Below are positions 8,981 through 17,165 of a DNA stretch of 64,000 nt, one piece after another (the first letter of the stretch is position 1; every line of letters starts with the position of its first letter). Location: positions 124,001 through 188,000 of the forward strand of contig NZ_JAALFE010000002.1 in assembly GCF_011059185.1 (NCBI RefSeq), in the 5' to 3' direction. Under the pieces are notes generated by a model that ran no database searches, had not been told where the DNA came from, and saw only the letters and a program-made list of their open reading frames with translations. The position numbers and the translations under genes are program-made. This DNA is from Paragemmobacter kunshanensis. Lineage in GTDB: Bacteria > Pseudomonadota > Alphaproteobacteria > Rhodobacterales > Rhodobacteraceae.

Positions 8981-11830
8981 ATGGCCATGACCGGACGGGT
9001 TACGGCGGTTCTCGGACCGACGAATACCGGCAAGACACATTATGCCATCGAACGGATGCTGGCGCATCGGACGGGCGTGATCGGCCTGCCGCTGCGCCTG
9101 CTTGCGCGCGAAGTCTATGACCGGATCGTGGCCCTGCGGGGGCCTTCGGTCGTGGCGCTGGTGACGGGGGAAGAGCGGATCGTGCCAGAGCGCACGGCCT
9201 ATTGGGTTTGCACCGTCGAGGCGATGCCGCTGGAGATCGGGGCGGATTTCGTGGCCGTGGACGAGATCCAGCTTTGCGCGGATCCGGAGCGGGGGCATGT
9301 CTTCACGGATCGCCTTCTGCGGGCGCGTGGGTTGCATGAGACGCTGTTCCTGGGATCGGACACGATGCGCGGGGCGATTGCCGCGCTGGTGCCGGGGGTG
9401 AGCTTCGTCAAGCGCGACAGGCTGAGCACGCTGACGTGGTCAGGTTCGAAAAAGATCAGCCGGATGCCGCCGCGCAGTGCCATCGTGGGGTTTTCTGTTG
9501 AAAATGTGTATGCGATTGCCGAACTGATCCGGCGGCAGAAGGGCGGCTGCGCGGTGGTGATGGGGGCGCTTTCCCCCCGCACGCGGAATGCGCAGGTCGC
9601 GCTCTATCAGAATGGCGATGTGGATTATCTGGTGGCGACCGATGCCATCGGGATGGGGCTGAACCTCGATATCCGGCATGTGGCCTTTTCATCGACGGCC
9701 AAGTTCGACGGGCGGCGGATGCGGGCGCTGTATCCGCAGGAGCTGGCGCAGATCGCAGGTCGGGCGGGGCGGCATGTGGAGAACGGCACATTCGGCGTGA
9801 CGGGCGAGGCGCGGCCCCTGGACGAGGAGATGATCGACGCCATCGAGAACCACCGCTTCGCGCCGGTGAAGAAGTTGCAATGGCGCAATGCGGGGTTGGA
9901 GTTCGGGAGTGTCGAGCGGCTGGTGCGGTCGCTTGAGGCGCCGACGTCGAATGACTGGCTGTCGCGGGCGCGGGATGCCGATGACGTGGTCGCGCTGAAG
10001 GCCTTGTCCGAGATGCCTGAGGTTCGGGATCGCGTGAAGGGGCCGCAGGATGTGCGTCTGTTGTGGGATGTGTGCCGGGTGCCGGATTTCCGGTCATCTT
10101 CGACCACGGAACATGCGGGGCTGCTGGCGCGGATCTTCGAATTCCTGAAGACCGGGCGGGTGCCTTCGGACTGGCTGGCCAAGGCGGTGGCGCGGATCGA
10201 CAGGTCGGATGGCGATATCGACGCCATCTCCAAGCGGCTGGCCTATATCCGGACCTGGACCTATGTGGCGCAACGGTCGGGCTGGGTGGAAGACGAAAGC
10301 CATTGGCGCGACGAGACGCGCGCTGTAGAAGACCGCCTGTCGGATGCGTTGCATGCGCGGCTGACGCAGCGATTTGTTGACCGGCGGACCAGTGTCCTGC
10401 TTCGCCGGTTGAAGCAGAAGGAGACCCTCGTGGCCGAGGTGAATGACAAGGGCGAAGTGACGGTCGAAGGCGAGTTCGTCGGGCGGCTGGAAGGGTTCCG
10501 GTTCCGGCAGGACGCCTCGGCGACGCCGGAGGAGGCGCGCACGCTGCGGCAGGCGGCGGTGCAGGCGCTGCGGCCCGAGTTCCACCTGCGGGCGGACCGG
10601 TTCTACAACGCGCCGGATACGGAGCTGGATTTCACCGAGCAGGGCGGGCTGATGTGGGGGACCACGGCGGTTGGCAAGCTGGTGAAGGGGGCCGAGGCGC
10701 TGCGCCCGTCGGTGGAGGGGTTCGTCGATGACGAGGCCGGGCCCGATGTCGCCGAAAAGGTGAAGCGGCGTCTGCAGCATTTCATTGATCGCAAGGTGGC
10801 CGCGCTGTTCGAGCCGCTGGCCGCGATGAGCCGGGATGAGGGGCTGACGGGGCTGGCACGGGGCTTTGCCTTCCGGCTGGTCGAGGGGCTGGGCGTGCTG
10901 CCGCGGGACGAGGTGGCGGAAGAGGTGAAGGCGCTGGATCAGGAGGCGCGGGGCGCGCTGCGCAAGCATGGCGTGCGGTTCGGGCAGTTCACGGTGTTCC
11001 TGCCGCTGCTTCTGAAACCCGCGCCGACGCGGCTGCGGCTGGTGCTGTGGTCGCTTGCGAACGGGCTGGATGAATTCCCCGAAAGCCCGCCCCCGGGGCT
11101 GGTGACGATCCCCAACATCGCCGAGGTGCCCAAGCAGCATTACACGCTGTCGGGCTATCATCCGGCGGGCGCGCGGGCGATCCGGATCGACATGCTGGAA
11201 CGACTGGCCGATCTTCTGCGCGCGCGCGACAGCCGGGCCGGGTTCGAGGCGAGCCCGGACATGCTTTCGATCACCGGCATGACGCTGGAGCAGTTCGCGG
11301 ATCTGATGACGGGCCTTGGCTACAAGGCCGAGAAGGGCGAGCGGGTGAAGGTAAAGGCCGCCGAGCCGGTGGCCGTGCCCGAGACGCCTGTTTCGACCGC
11401 GCCGATCCCCGAAGGGGAATCGGTCCTTGCCCCGCCCCCTGAGCCGGAACCGGTGGCAGAGGATGCGGGTGCCGAAGATGCGCCGGTCGAGATGGAAGTC
11501 TTCTACAGCTTCAGCTGGGCACCCAAGCCGCGCTTTCAGCGTCCCGAACGCGGGGGCAACCGCCCGCAGGGTGGCGAGCGCCCGAACCGTGGCGAGCGGC
11601 CGCAGGGCGACCGTCCGCGCCGGGCCGAGGGGGGCGAGCAGCCCAAGGGAGAACGGCGCGAAGGTGGCTTCAAGGGGGGCAACAAGGGCAAGGGCGGCAA
11701 GCCCGAGCGGCGCGACGGCGGCAAGCCGGGCGGGGGGAAGGCCTTCGAGGCCCGCCCGCCGCGCGCCGAGAAACCCATCGACCCGGACAACCCCTTTGCC
11801 GTGCTGGCGGCGCTGAAGACCAAGGGCTGA
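8981..11830 (+). CDS. SUV3-like DExH RNA helicase
   Basis: A 949-residue helicase with Walker A GPTNTGKT (12-19), motif II DEIQ (94-97) and motif VI AQIAGRAGR, as in the mitochondrial SUV3 family. After the two RecA-like domains comes a helical C-terminal region and then, from about residue 840, a low-complexity Arg/Gly/Lys tail with repeats such as NRGERPQGDRP that probably binds RNA. SUV3 proteins unwind RNA ahead of degradation; bacterial copies are typical of alphaproteobacteria, and their partner nuclease is not shown here. The S4 protein gene begins one base after its stop. Confidence 0.9.
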   Translation: MAMTGRVTAVLGPTNTGKTHYAIERMLAHRTGVIGLPLRLLAREVYDRIVALRGPSVVALVTGEERIVPERTAYWVCTVEAMPLEIGADFVAVDEIQLCADPERGHVFTDRLLRARGLHETLFLGSDTMRGAIAALVPGVSFVKRDRLSTLTWSGSKKISRMPPRSAIVGFSVENVYAIAELIRRQKGGCAVVMGALSPRTRNAQVALYQNGDVDYLVATDAIGMGLNLDIRHVAFSSTAKFDGRRMRALYPQELAQIAGRAGRHVENGTFGVTGEARPLDEEMIDAIENHRFAPVKKLQWRNAGLEFGSVERLVRSLEAPTSNDWLSRARDADDVVALKALSEMPEVRDRVKGPQDVRLLWDVCRVPDFRSSSTTEHAGLLARIFEFLKTGRVPSDWLAKAVARIDRSDGDIDAISKRLAYIRTWTYVAQRSGWVEDESHWRDETRAVEDRLSDALHARLTQRFVDRRTSVLLRRLKQKETLVAEVNDKGEVTVEGEFVGRLEGFRFRQDASATPEEARTLRQAAVQALRPEFHLRADRFYNAPDTELDFTEQGGLMWGTTAVGKLVKGAEALRPSVEGFVDDEAGPDVAEKVKRRLQHFIDRKVAALFEPLAAMSRDEGLTGLARGFAFRLVEGLGVLPRDEVAEEVKALDQEARGALRKHGVRFGQFTVFLPLLLKPAPTRLRLVLWSLANGLDEFPESPPPGLVTIPNIAEVPKQHYTLSGYHPAGARAIRIDMLERLADLLRARDSRAGFEASPDMLSITGMTLEQFADLMTGLGYKAEKGERVKVKAAEPVAVPETPVSTAPIPEGESVLAPPPEPEPVAEDAGAEDAPVEMEVFYSFSWAPKPRFQRPERGGNRPQGGERPNRGERPQGDRPRRAEGGEQPKGERREGGFKGGNKGKGGKPERRDGGKPGGGKAFEARPPRAEKPIDPDNPFAVLAALKTKG

Positions 11831-11831
11831 T

Positions 11832-12167
11832 TTGGCTGGCCCCGGCGCGCAGAAGATCGGGGCGCGGTCCGGGCCGGAGCGCGAAACGCTTCGGCTGGAC
11901 AAATGGCTGTGGCAGGCGCGGTTCTTCAAGACCCGCGCCCTTGCCGCCGGTATGGCCGAAAGCGGGCATCTGCGCATCAACGGCCAGCCGACCCGGAAGC
12001 CGGGCGCCGGTGTGGCGGTGGGGGACGTTCTGACCTTTCCGCAGGCAAGCCGGATCCGTGTGGTGAAGATATTGGCACTCGGCCTGCGGCGCGGGCCTGC
12101 CCCTGAGGCACAGATGCTCTACCTTGATCTGGATGAGCGGGACGCGGCATCCGACCCGCTTGAATGA
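11832..12167 (+). CDS. S4 RNA-binding domain protein (Hsp15/HslR-like)
   Basis: A 111-residue protein with an S4 domain at about 17-75, reading LRLDKWLWQARFFKTR and later GHLRINGQPTRKPGAGVAVG. Hsp15-type proteins bind stalled 50S subunits carrying nascent chains. The only usable start upstream of the domain is a TTG at 11832, one base after the helicase stop, so translation is likely coupled. A later ATG would delete the S4 helix. Its role alongside an RNA helicase fits ribosome or RNA quality control. Confidence 0.85.
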   Translation: MAGPGAQKIGARSGPERETLRLDKWLWQARFFKTRALAAGMAESGHLRINGQPTRKPGAGVAVGDVLTFPQASRIRVVKILALGLRRGPAPEAQMLYLDLDERDAASDPLE

Positions 12168-12214
12168 TGCGCAAAAGCCCACTAGTCAGACTGCCGGGAT
12201 TTTAGGAGACCGCC

Positions 12215-12553
12215 GTGACCTATGTCGTGATCGACAACTGCATCGCCTGCAAATACACCGATTGCGTGGAAGTCTGCCCGGTGGACTGCTTCTACGAAGG
12301 CGAGAACATGCTGGTGATCCACCCGGATGAATGCATTGACTGCGGCGTCTGCGAACCGGAATGCCCCGCGGATGCGATCCGCCCGGATACCGAGCCGGAC
12401 ATGGACAAGTGGGTGGCCTTCAACCGCAAGTATTCCGAGATGTGGCCGGTGATCACCGTGAAGAAGGATCCCCTGCCCGAAGCCGAGGCGCGGGACGGCG
12501 AGACGGACAAGCTGAGCAAGTATTTCTCGGAAGCAGCGGGCGAGGGCAGCTGA
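12215..12553 (+). CDS. fdxA: 7Fe-8S/8Fe-8S ferredoxin FdxA
   Basis: A 112-residue ferredoxin with two iron-sulfur cluster motifs: [17 protein letters not shown], in which the altered spacing of the first motif is typical of a 3Fe-4S site, and [12 protein letters not shown] for a 4Fe-4S site. The C-terminal extension with [10 protein letters not shown] is characteristic of alphaproteobacterial FdxA. The start is a GTG at 12215 preceded by AGGAGA. It is a soluble electron carrier; its partner enzyme is not evident from the neighbourhood. Confidence 0.93.
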   Translation: MTYVVIDNCIACKYTDCVEVCPVDCFYEGENMLVIHPDECIDCGVCEPECPADAIRPDTEPDMDKWVAFNRKYSEMWPVITVKKDPLPEAEARDGETDKLSKYFSEAAGEGS

Positions 12554-12574
12554 GCGCGGCTTACCCGGTCGGTT

Positions 12575-12595
12575 GCCATGCCGATTCGGCATGGC
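12575..12595 (+). terminator. Hairpin after fdxA, possible terminator
   Basis: GCCATGCC and GGCATGGC form a perfect 8-bp stem around the loop GATTC, 21 bases after the fdxA stop. There is no T tract, so it is at best a weak intrinsic terminator. The loop is itself a GANTC methylation site. Confidence 0.4.
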
Positions 12596-12715
12596 CGCCC
12601 TGTTGATTCGGAATACCATCGAATATTTGCCCGAATCCGGGGCAAATGCGCGCAATGGAACGGCATGCCCGGTCTCGACTCAGTTGGAATCAGGGCGATT
12701 CTGTGGTATAGAATC
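12583..12715. promoter_or_regulatory. Cluster of seven GANTC (CcrM-type) sites before carD
   Basis: GANTC occurs at 12583, 12605, 12633, 12677, 12687, 12697 and 12711, seven times in 133 bases. From base composition well under one site would be expected. Several lie in palindromes: loop of the hairpin 12575-12595, loop of a second perfect 8-bp stem (12625-12632 with 12640-12647), and both arms of 12697-12715. In alphaproteobacteria CcrM methylates GANTC and GcrA reads it at promoters, so methylation-dependent control of carD is a reasonable inference. Confidence 0.6.
12697..12715. promoter_or_regulatory. Inverted repeat GATTCT-N7-AGAATC
   Basis: Perfect 6-bp arms separated by GTGGTAT, about 155 bases upstream of the carD start, each arm containing a GANTC site. 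The TATAGAAT within it resembles a -10 element, so the palindrome could overlap a promoter. Confidence 0.45.
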
Positions 12716-12787
12716 CGTTACATACACCACGGAAGCCTGATGCCTGGCTCAGAGCTGCTCGCCTGAGCGGGGTCTTTCTGTGACAAC

Positions 12788-12831
12788 TTGGCCGGTATGC
12801 CGGGGCCAACTGGGGCCCGGTCGTCCTTTTT
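12788..12831 (+). promoter_or_regulatory. Structured carD leader, attenuator-like
   Basis: TTGGCCGG (12788-12795) can pair with CCGG and CCAA (12800-12809, two bulged G). An alternative stem uses GGCC at 12804-12807 with GGCC at 12815-12818, and CCTTTTT follows at 12825-12831. The two stems are mutually exclusive, as in attenuators. This is read from sequence only and lies 40 bases before the carD start. Confidence 0.35.
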
Positions 12832-12870
12832 GTCGCGTGAGGCAGGCAATCCCATCGAGGATGCGTCTGA

Positions 12871-13380
12871 ATGACCAAGACCAAGAAGCCCGAGTTCCGC
12901 CCTAACGAGTTTGTCGTGTATCCCGCGCATGGCGTGGGCAAGATCATCTCGATCGAAGAGCAGGAAATCGCAGGTCTCCATCTGGAGCTGTTCGTCATCT
13001 CGTTCGAGAAGGACAAGATGACGCTGCGGGTCCCCACCCACAAGGCGACCGAGATCGGGATGCGCCAGCTGTCTTCGCCCGATGTGGTGACGAAGGCGCT
13101 GGATACGCTGAAAGGCCGGGCGCGGGTGAAGCGGGCGATGTGGTCGCGCCGCGCGCAGGAATATGAGCAGAAGATCAATTCGGGCGATCTGCTTTCGATC
13201 GCCGAAGTGGTGCGCGACCTGCACCGCACGGATGACCAGCGCGAGCAGAGCTATTCCGAGCGTCAGCTGTATGAAGCGGCGCTGGAGCGGCTGACGCGGG
13301 AAGTGGCGGCTGTTTCGGGCGTTGACGAGGCGGGCGCGCAGAAGAAGGTCGATGACGTGCTGCTGAGCCGCGCGGCCTGA
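12871..13380 (+). CDS. carD: CarD-family transcription factor
   Basis: A 169-residue protein with the N-terminal RNA polymerase-interacting domain (about 8-65, including EFVVYPAHGVGKIISIEEQE) and a helical DNA-binding C-terminal domain. CarD binds the RNA polymerase beta subunit and stabilises open promoter complexes; in Rhodobacterales it is a general activator, notably for promoters with weak -10 elements. The ATG at 12871 is taken because the conserved domain follows closely. The 317-base upstream gap is unusually rich in palindromes and GANTC sites. A strong terminator follows the gene. Confidence 0.93.
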   Translation: MTKTKKPEFRPNEFVVYPAHGVGKIISIEEQEIAGLHLELFVISFEKDKMTLRVPTHKATEIGMRQLSSPDVVTKALDTLKGRARVKRAMWSRRAQEYEQKINSGDLLSIAEVVRDLHRTDDQREQSYSERQLYEAALERLTREVAAVSGVDEAGAQKKVDDVLLSRAA

Positions 13381-13397
13381 GATATCCGGACAGTCAC

Positions 13398-13435
13398 GGA
13401 AACGGGCCGCAGCGCATTGCGGCCCGTTTCCTTTT
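13398..13435 (+). terminator. Rho-independent terminator of carD
   Basis: A perfect 14-bp stem (13398-13411 with 13418-13431), loop GCGCAT, followed by TTTT, 17 bases after the carD stop. Confidence 0.93.
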
Positions 13436-13437
13436 GA

Positions 13438-13774
13438 TCAGAGGCTGCTTCTGATGGCCGTGAGGATGGGGTCGAGATCGCGGTGAGCTTCGCGAATGCC
13501 CTTGTTGATTTTCCCGTTGCCATTGGAGTTTCCCTGCCCCGCCCCGAAGATGCCGTCTTCGCTGTTCTGGCTATTGATCAGGCAGGAAGGTGGCCTCGGC
13601 GCGTCTGTCTTCGTGTTTGGTCTTCACCTCGGCGTTGGGGGCAAAGAACTTCTTGATCGTCGTGATGACGGCCTTCCACCCGCTGGGCGGGCTTTTGCTG
13701 CGCTTGGGTTTGATTTGCTGACGGAGAACCGTCGTTTCCGGCCGTGTCCTGCGGCCGCGGCGCCTGCGTTTCAT
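13438..13774 (-). pseudogene. Small gene split by a frameshift, function unknown
   Basis: A minus-strand frame opens with ATG at 13774, overlapping the stop of the preceding broken frame as ATGA, and encodes 67 residues: a very basic start (MKRRRRGRR), then GWKAVITTIKKFFAPNAEV, ending FLPDQ at the TAG at 13571. Coding character (G/C in third positions) then continues without pause in the next frame, which has no start codon: SQNSEDGIFGAGQG ... LDPILTAIRSSL, stop at 13438. A one-base shift at the CAATAG near 13573 joins the two into about 112 residues. I recognise no family. It sits downstream of the chaperone pair on the same strand, in lower-GC DNA. Confidence 0.5.
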
Positions 13775-14032
13775 GGGAGCCTGAGACGTCGAACCTGGAG
13801 TGCATGGGCTGTGTCCTGTCTCTGGGCCTGGAGCCGGAGATTGATGGTGTCTGCGCCAAGGACATGGACTTGGGTGACGGTTTCGGGTTCCAGGGTTGCG
13901 GCGTGGCCTTCCCAGAACTGGGTGCAATGGGGGAAGGACGTGATCTTTTCGACGAGGGAGGTGGCGCTGCAACATGCGATGCGGATGGTGCGGGCCGGAA
14001 TGCGGAATGCCGCCGGAAGGGACCGGCGGCAT
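13771..14032 (-). pseudogene. Small gene broken by a 7-bp tandem duplication
   Basis: An ATG at 14032, 20 bases after the stop of the gene at 14053, starts a frame that becomes non-coding in character within ten codons. At that point the 7-mer CGGAATG (plus strand) is present twice in tandem at 13996-14009. Removing one copy restores one frame of about 84 residues, MPPVPSGGIPARTIR ... FPHCTQFWEGH ... VHVLGADTINLRLQAQ, with high G/C in third positions, ending at 13771 in an ATGA overlap with the next small gene. No family recognised. A programmed shift is possible but simple decay is more likely. Confidence 0.5.
13996..14009. repeat. 7-bp tandem duplication disrupting a small gene
   Basis: CGGAATG occupies 13996-14002 and 14003-14009. 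The 7-base length causes a +1 shift in the overlapping minus-strand coding sequence, as described for the broken gene here. Confidence 0.7.
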
Positions 14033-14052
14033 CCTGCTGTGATGATGGTCGG

Positions 14053-14706
14053 TCAGTTCGGGATGTTCAGGACATCGCGCAGCACCTGGAGCGTCATCTC
14101 GATGCGGCCCTGCACCTCGCCCACGCCTTCGTAGGCATTGAAATCATTTTCATCCTGCAGGCCGCCGCCGGCAAACATCCTTTCGGCGTTGAAGTTGACC
14201 AGATTGGCGCGGGCGATGTCCTTGCCGACCCTGAGCTGCATGTCGCTGGACATGGAGTGCAGCCTGTCGCCCCGAAGACCGATCCGGTTGACCAGGTCTT
14301 CCTTCACGAAATGCATGCGGTCGGTCATGGCGTTCTTGAGTTTCTCTTCAGAGACGAATTCGCCGCCGTTCAGCTTTTTCAGGCCCTGATGCATGGTTTC
14401 GATGTTGCGGGCGGTTCTGGCTGCGTCGAACTTGCCGCCAAGCCCTTTCATCATCGACACGAAGCTGTCGTCGACCTGCTTCTCGGCCTTCTTGAGGCTG
14501 CGCGCCTCGCGTTGTTCGGGTGTGCCGAACACGAGGTTGCCGATCGCCGTGAAAATCTTCGCGAAGAAGCCGGGCTCTTTGGTCGGCCGCATCGACGTCT
14601 TGTCGGATTTCTTCAGTTCGTTCCCCTCGATGTCATGGCTGTGATCAATGATCACCATGCTGTCGCGGGACTTCTGCGCGGACGTGGTTTCGAAGCTGGA
14701 GAACAT
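14053..14706 (-). CDS. Hypothetical protein, possible chaperone-dependent secreted protein
   Basis: 217 residues without a recognised domain. The N-terminus is rich in Ser/Thr and small residues (MFSSFETTSAQKSRDS), as in type III secreted proteins; the rest is charged and probably helical, with one short hydrophobic patch (FFAKIFTAIGNLVF, about 47-60). AGGAAAGGAA precedes the ATG. It lies 35 bases downstream of a CesT-like chaperone gene on the same strand, the usual arrangement of a chaperone with its cognate effector. The region has visibly lower GC than its flanks. Being an effector is inference; no secretion apparatus is in the window. Confidence 0.6.
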   Translation of the reverse strand: MFSSFETTSAQKSRDSMVIIDHSHDIEGNELKKSDKTSMRPTKEPGFFAKIFTAIGNLVFGTPEQREARSLKKAEKQVDDSFVSMMKGLGGKFDAARTARNIETMHQGLKKLNGGEFVSEEKLKNAMTDRMHFVKEDLVNRIGLRGDRLHSMSSDMQLRVGKDIARANLVNFNAERMFAGGGLQDENDFNAYEGVGEVQGRIEMTLQVLRDVLNIPN

Positions 14707-14741
14707 GGAATTTCCTTTCCTGACGGGTTCGGGGTGACGGA

Positions 14742-15197
14742 TCAGAGCCGGAGATTGATGGTTTCGTCGGTATCGACGATGTCGTCGGCGACGCTGTCTT
14801 CGGGCAGGTCGCGCAACTGGCCGTGCCAGAACAGGGCGACGCGGGCGAAGGTTTCGAATTCGGCGAAGAAGGTGTCGGCGGTGAAATGGCGGGGATCGAC
14901 AGCCTGGCCGAGGGTCACGTCGTCACTGGCCGGATTGATGGCAAGGGCGGCGCGGCCAGTGCGGTTGCCGTTGAAATTCGCCTCAAGCAGAAAGTGCAGC
15001 GCGTTGACGCCAAGATCGCCTGCATAGCCGAGTGCGGCGTGGAAGCGGATCGTCGCATCCTCGGCCTTGTCCTCGATCTCGATCCAGAGATCCTTGCCCA
15101 GATCGACGCTGCAGATGCGGTCGCTGCCAAAGGTCAGTCCCGGCAGCTTGGCGTGACGGGCGATGGCGGCAAGCGCCTCTTCCGGTGATGCGAGCAT
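14742..15197 (-). CDS. CesT-family type III secretion chaperone-like protein
   Basis: A 151-residue acidic protein with the Tir-chaperone/CesT layout: an N-terminal helix (ALAAIARHAKLPGLTF), a beta stretch beginning ICSVDLGKDLWIEIED, then ALHFLLEANFNGNRTGRAAL and a terminal helix, with an acidic tail. Such small dimeric chaperones bind the N-terminal part of secreted effectors. The frame is open to 15443, but the ATG at 15197 preceded by AAGGAGGAAAC is clearly the start. The gene at 14053 follows at 35 bases and may encode its client. Confidence 0.75.
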   Translation of the reverse strand: MLASPEEALAAIARHAKLPGLTFGSDRICSVDLGKDLWIEIEDKAEDATIRFHAALGYAGDLGVNALHFLLEANFNGNRTGRAALAINPASDDVTLGQAVDPRHFTADTFFAEFETFARVALFWHGQLRDLPEDSVADDIVDTDETINLRL

Positions 15198-15303
15198 GTG
15201 TTTCCTCCTTCTGCCCTGTTCCCCTGACTGTAGGGGCGGAACCGGAGGGGATATGTGTTGCCCGATACCAGGGACCGCGGGCGGTGCCCAACGGCCCGTT
15301 CTG

Positions 15304-16065
15304 TCAGCCGAGGCTGGCGGCCGCCAGTGAAAGCGCCGCGGCTTCGGCGAGCTGCTGCGAGGCACCGAGGATGTCGCCGGTCTGGCCGCCGATCCGCTTG
15401 CGCGCGGCATGAGCGATGGCGGCCGTGGTTCCTGCTGCGGCAAGAAGCATGGGGATCAGCGTGGCACCGGTCGCGAGCAGGGCAAAGGTGGCGGCAATCG
15501 TCAGCGCGCCGATCACGGCACCGCGGGGGGGGCGGCCCGTGAGATGCGAAAGCCCCGTGCCGCGCGCATTGGGCAGAGTGGCGATCAGCACGGCCATCGG
15601 CGCGCGTGACAGGGCGCCTGCGGCGATGAGGGCGGCCCAGTGGTGGCCGGTGGAGACCAGGGCAGTCAGCGCCGACCAGCGGATCAGCGTGACAAGCAGG
15701 AGCGCCAGCGTGCCATAGGAGCCGATCCGGCTGTCCTTCATGATCTCCAGCCGGCGTTCGCGGGTCTGGCCGCCCATCAGGCCATCGGCGGTATCGGCGA
15801 GACCGTCCTCATGCAGCCCGCCCGTCAGGAGGGCGGCAACAAGAAGGGCAAGGGCGGCCGCAACCCCGGCGGGAAGGGACAGGGCCAGTGCGGCAGATGT
15901 GGCCAGCGCCGCGAGTGCGCCCACGGCCGCGCCTGCCACAGGCCAGGCCCAGGCTGCGCGCGGAGAGGGTGCCCCCTGCGAGGCCGGGACGGGCAGGCGC
16001 GTCAAGAGCGAGAAGGCGGCGGCAAGGTCGGCCAGGGCGAGGCTTGCAGTGTCGCGGTTGGTCAT
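15304..16065 (-). CDS. cobS: Adenosylcobinamide-GDP ribazoletransferase (cobalamin synthase)
   Basis: A 253-residue polytopic membrane protein with the family signature [16 protein letters not shown] followed by KDSRIGSYG. It joins adenosylcobinamide-GDP to alpha-ribazole (or its phosphate), the last step of the nucleotide loop assembly of B12, in the inner membrane. It diverges from cobT across 83 bases. No cobalamin riboswitch was recognised in that gap. Confidence 0.93.
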   Translation of the reverse strand: MTNRDTASLALADLAAAFSLLTRLPVPASQGAPSPRAAWAWPVAGAAVGALAALATSAALALSLPAGVAAALALLVAALLTGGLHEDGLADTADGLMGGQTRERRLEIMKDSRIGSYGTLALLLVTLIRWSALTALVSTGHHWAALIAAGALSRAPMAVLIATLPNARGTGLSHLTGRPPRGAVIGALTIAATFALLATGATLIPMLLAAAGTTAAIAHAARKRIGGQTGDILGASQQLAEAAALSLAAASLG

Positions 16066-16148
16066 GGGGGTGTCCTTTCCCGGCTGGCCTTTGGCGGTGC
16101 CAAGGGTTAGCCAAGCGCAGCCCAGGCTTCAACGACGGAAGATTGCAG

Positions 16149-17165
16149 ATGACCCATTCCTTTTCCACGCTTTCCGAATTCCGCGCCCTGCTGGCGGCGG
16201 CCCCCGGGGCGGATGCCGATGCCATGGCCGGTGCCGCCGCGCGCAATGGGCAGTTGACAAAGCCCCCGGGCGCGCTGGGCCGGCTGGAGGATCTGGCGAT
16301 CTGGTTCGCTGGCTGGCAGGGGACGGACCGCCCGCGCTGCGAGCGACCGCAGGTTCTTGTCTTTGCGGGCAATCATGGGGTGGTGGCGCAGGGGGTTTCG
16401 GCCTTTCCAGCGGAAGTGACGGTGCAGATGGTGGCGAATTTTCGGGCCGGTGGGGCGGCGATCAACCAGTTGAGCCGCGCCTTCGGGGCAGAGATGGCGG
16501 TGCATGCGCTGGAACTGGAGCGCCCGACGAAGGATTTCACGACCGGGCCTGCGATGACCGAGGCAGAGGTCGTCGCGGCGCTGCGGACGGGATGGGAGGC
16601 GGTGAACCCAGCAGCCGATGTGCTGGTGACGGGTGAAATGGGGATCGGGAACACGACGCCTGCGGCGGCGCTGGCGGCGGCCCTGTTCGGGGGGGATCCC
16701 TCCGGCTGGGTGGGCCGGGGCACGGGCGTCGATGATGCCGGCCTCGCACGCAAGGCGGATGCCGTGACGCGGGGGCTGGCGCTGCATGCGGGAGCGCTGG
16801 GCGATCCGCTGGAGGTGCTGCGCTGCCTGGGCGGGCGGGAACTGGCCGCGATGGCGGGGGCGATCGCGCGCGCGCGGGTGGAACGGGTGCCGGTTGTTCT
16901 GGACGGGTTCATCTGCACGGCCTCGGCTGCCGTGCTGGAACGGGCGGTGCCCGGCGCGCTGGATCATTGCGTCGCGGGGCATGTCAGCGCGGAGGGCGGC
17001 CATTCCCGGCTTCTGGCGGCGCTGGGCAAGGCACCGCTTCTGGACCTTGGCCTGCGGCTGGGCGAGGGATCGGGGGCGGCGCTGGCGCTGGGCATCGTCA
17101 AGGGCGCGCTGGCCTGCCATTCGGGCATGGCCACCTTTGCCGAGGCCGGTGTCTCTGGCGCCTAG
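16149..17165 (+). CDS. cobT: Nicotinate-nucleotide:dimethylbenzimidazole phosphoribosyltransferase
   Basis: A 338-residue enzyme with the conserved [29 protein letters not shown] and [14 protein letters not shown] motifs and the C-terminal catalytic-Glu region [13 protein letters not shown]. It makes alpha-ribazole phosphate, the substrate used by the divergent cobS product. An in-frame opening extends to 15888, but that part overlaps cobS; the ATG at 16149 begins the family sequence. Its stop overlaps the stop of the convergent antiporter gene. Confidence 0.94.
   Translation: MTHSFSTLSEFRALLAAAPGADADAMAGAAARNGQLTKPPGALGRLEDLAIWFAGWQGTDRPRCERPQVLVFAGNHGVVAQGVSAFPAEVTVQMVANFRAGGAAINQLSRAFGAEMAVHALELERPTKDFTTGPAMTEAEVVAALRTGWEAVNPAADVLVTGEMGIGNTTPAAALAAALFGGDPSGWVGRGTGVDDAGLARKADAVTRGLALHAGALGDPLEVLRCLGGRELAAMAGAIARARVERVPVVLDGFICTASAAVLERAVPGALDHCVAGHVSAEGGHSRLLAALGKAPLLDLGLRLGEGSGAALALGIVKGALACHSGMATFAEAGVSGA

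Noticed and set aside
10094-11980. A 628-codon minus-strand frame opposite the helicase gene.
   Set aside because: Antisense shadow; Arg/Pro/His-rich sequence, while the plus-strand helicase has all motifs.
13496-14134. A 212-codon plus-strand frame after carD.
   Set aside because: Antisense to the frameshifted small genes; its codon pattern is poorer than the minus-strand pieces.
16066-16148. Cobalamin riboswitch between cobS and cobT.
   Set aside because: The gap is only 83 bases and lacks the B12-box.
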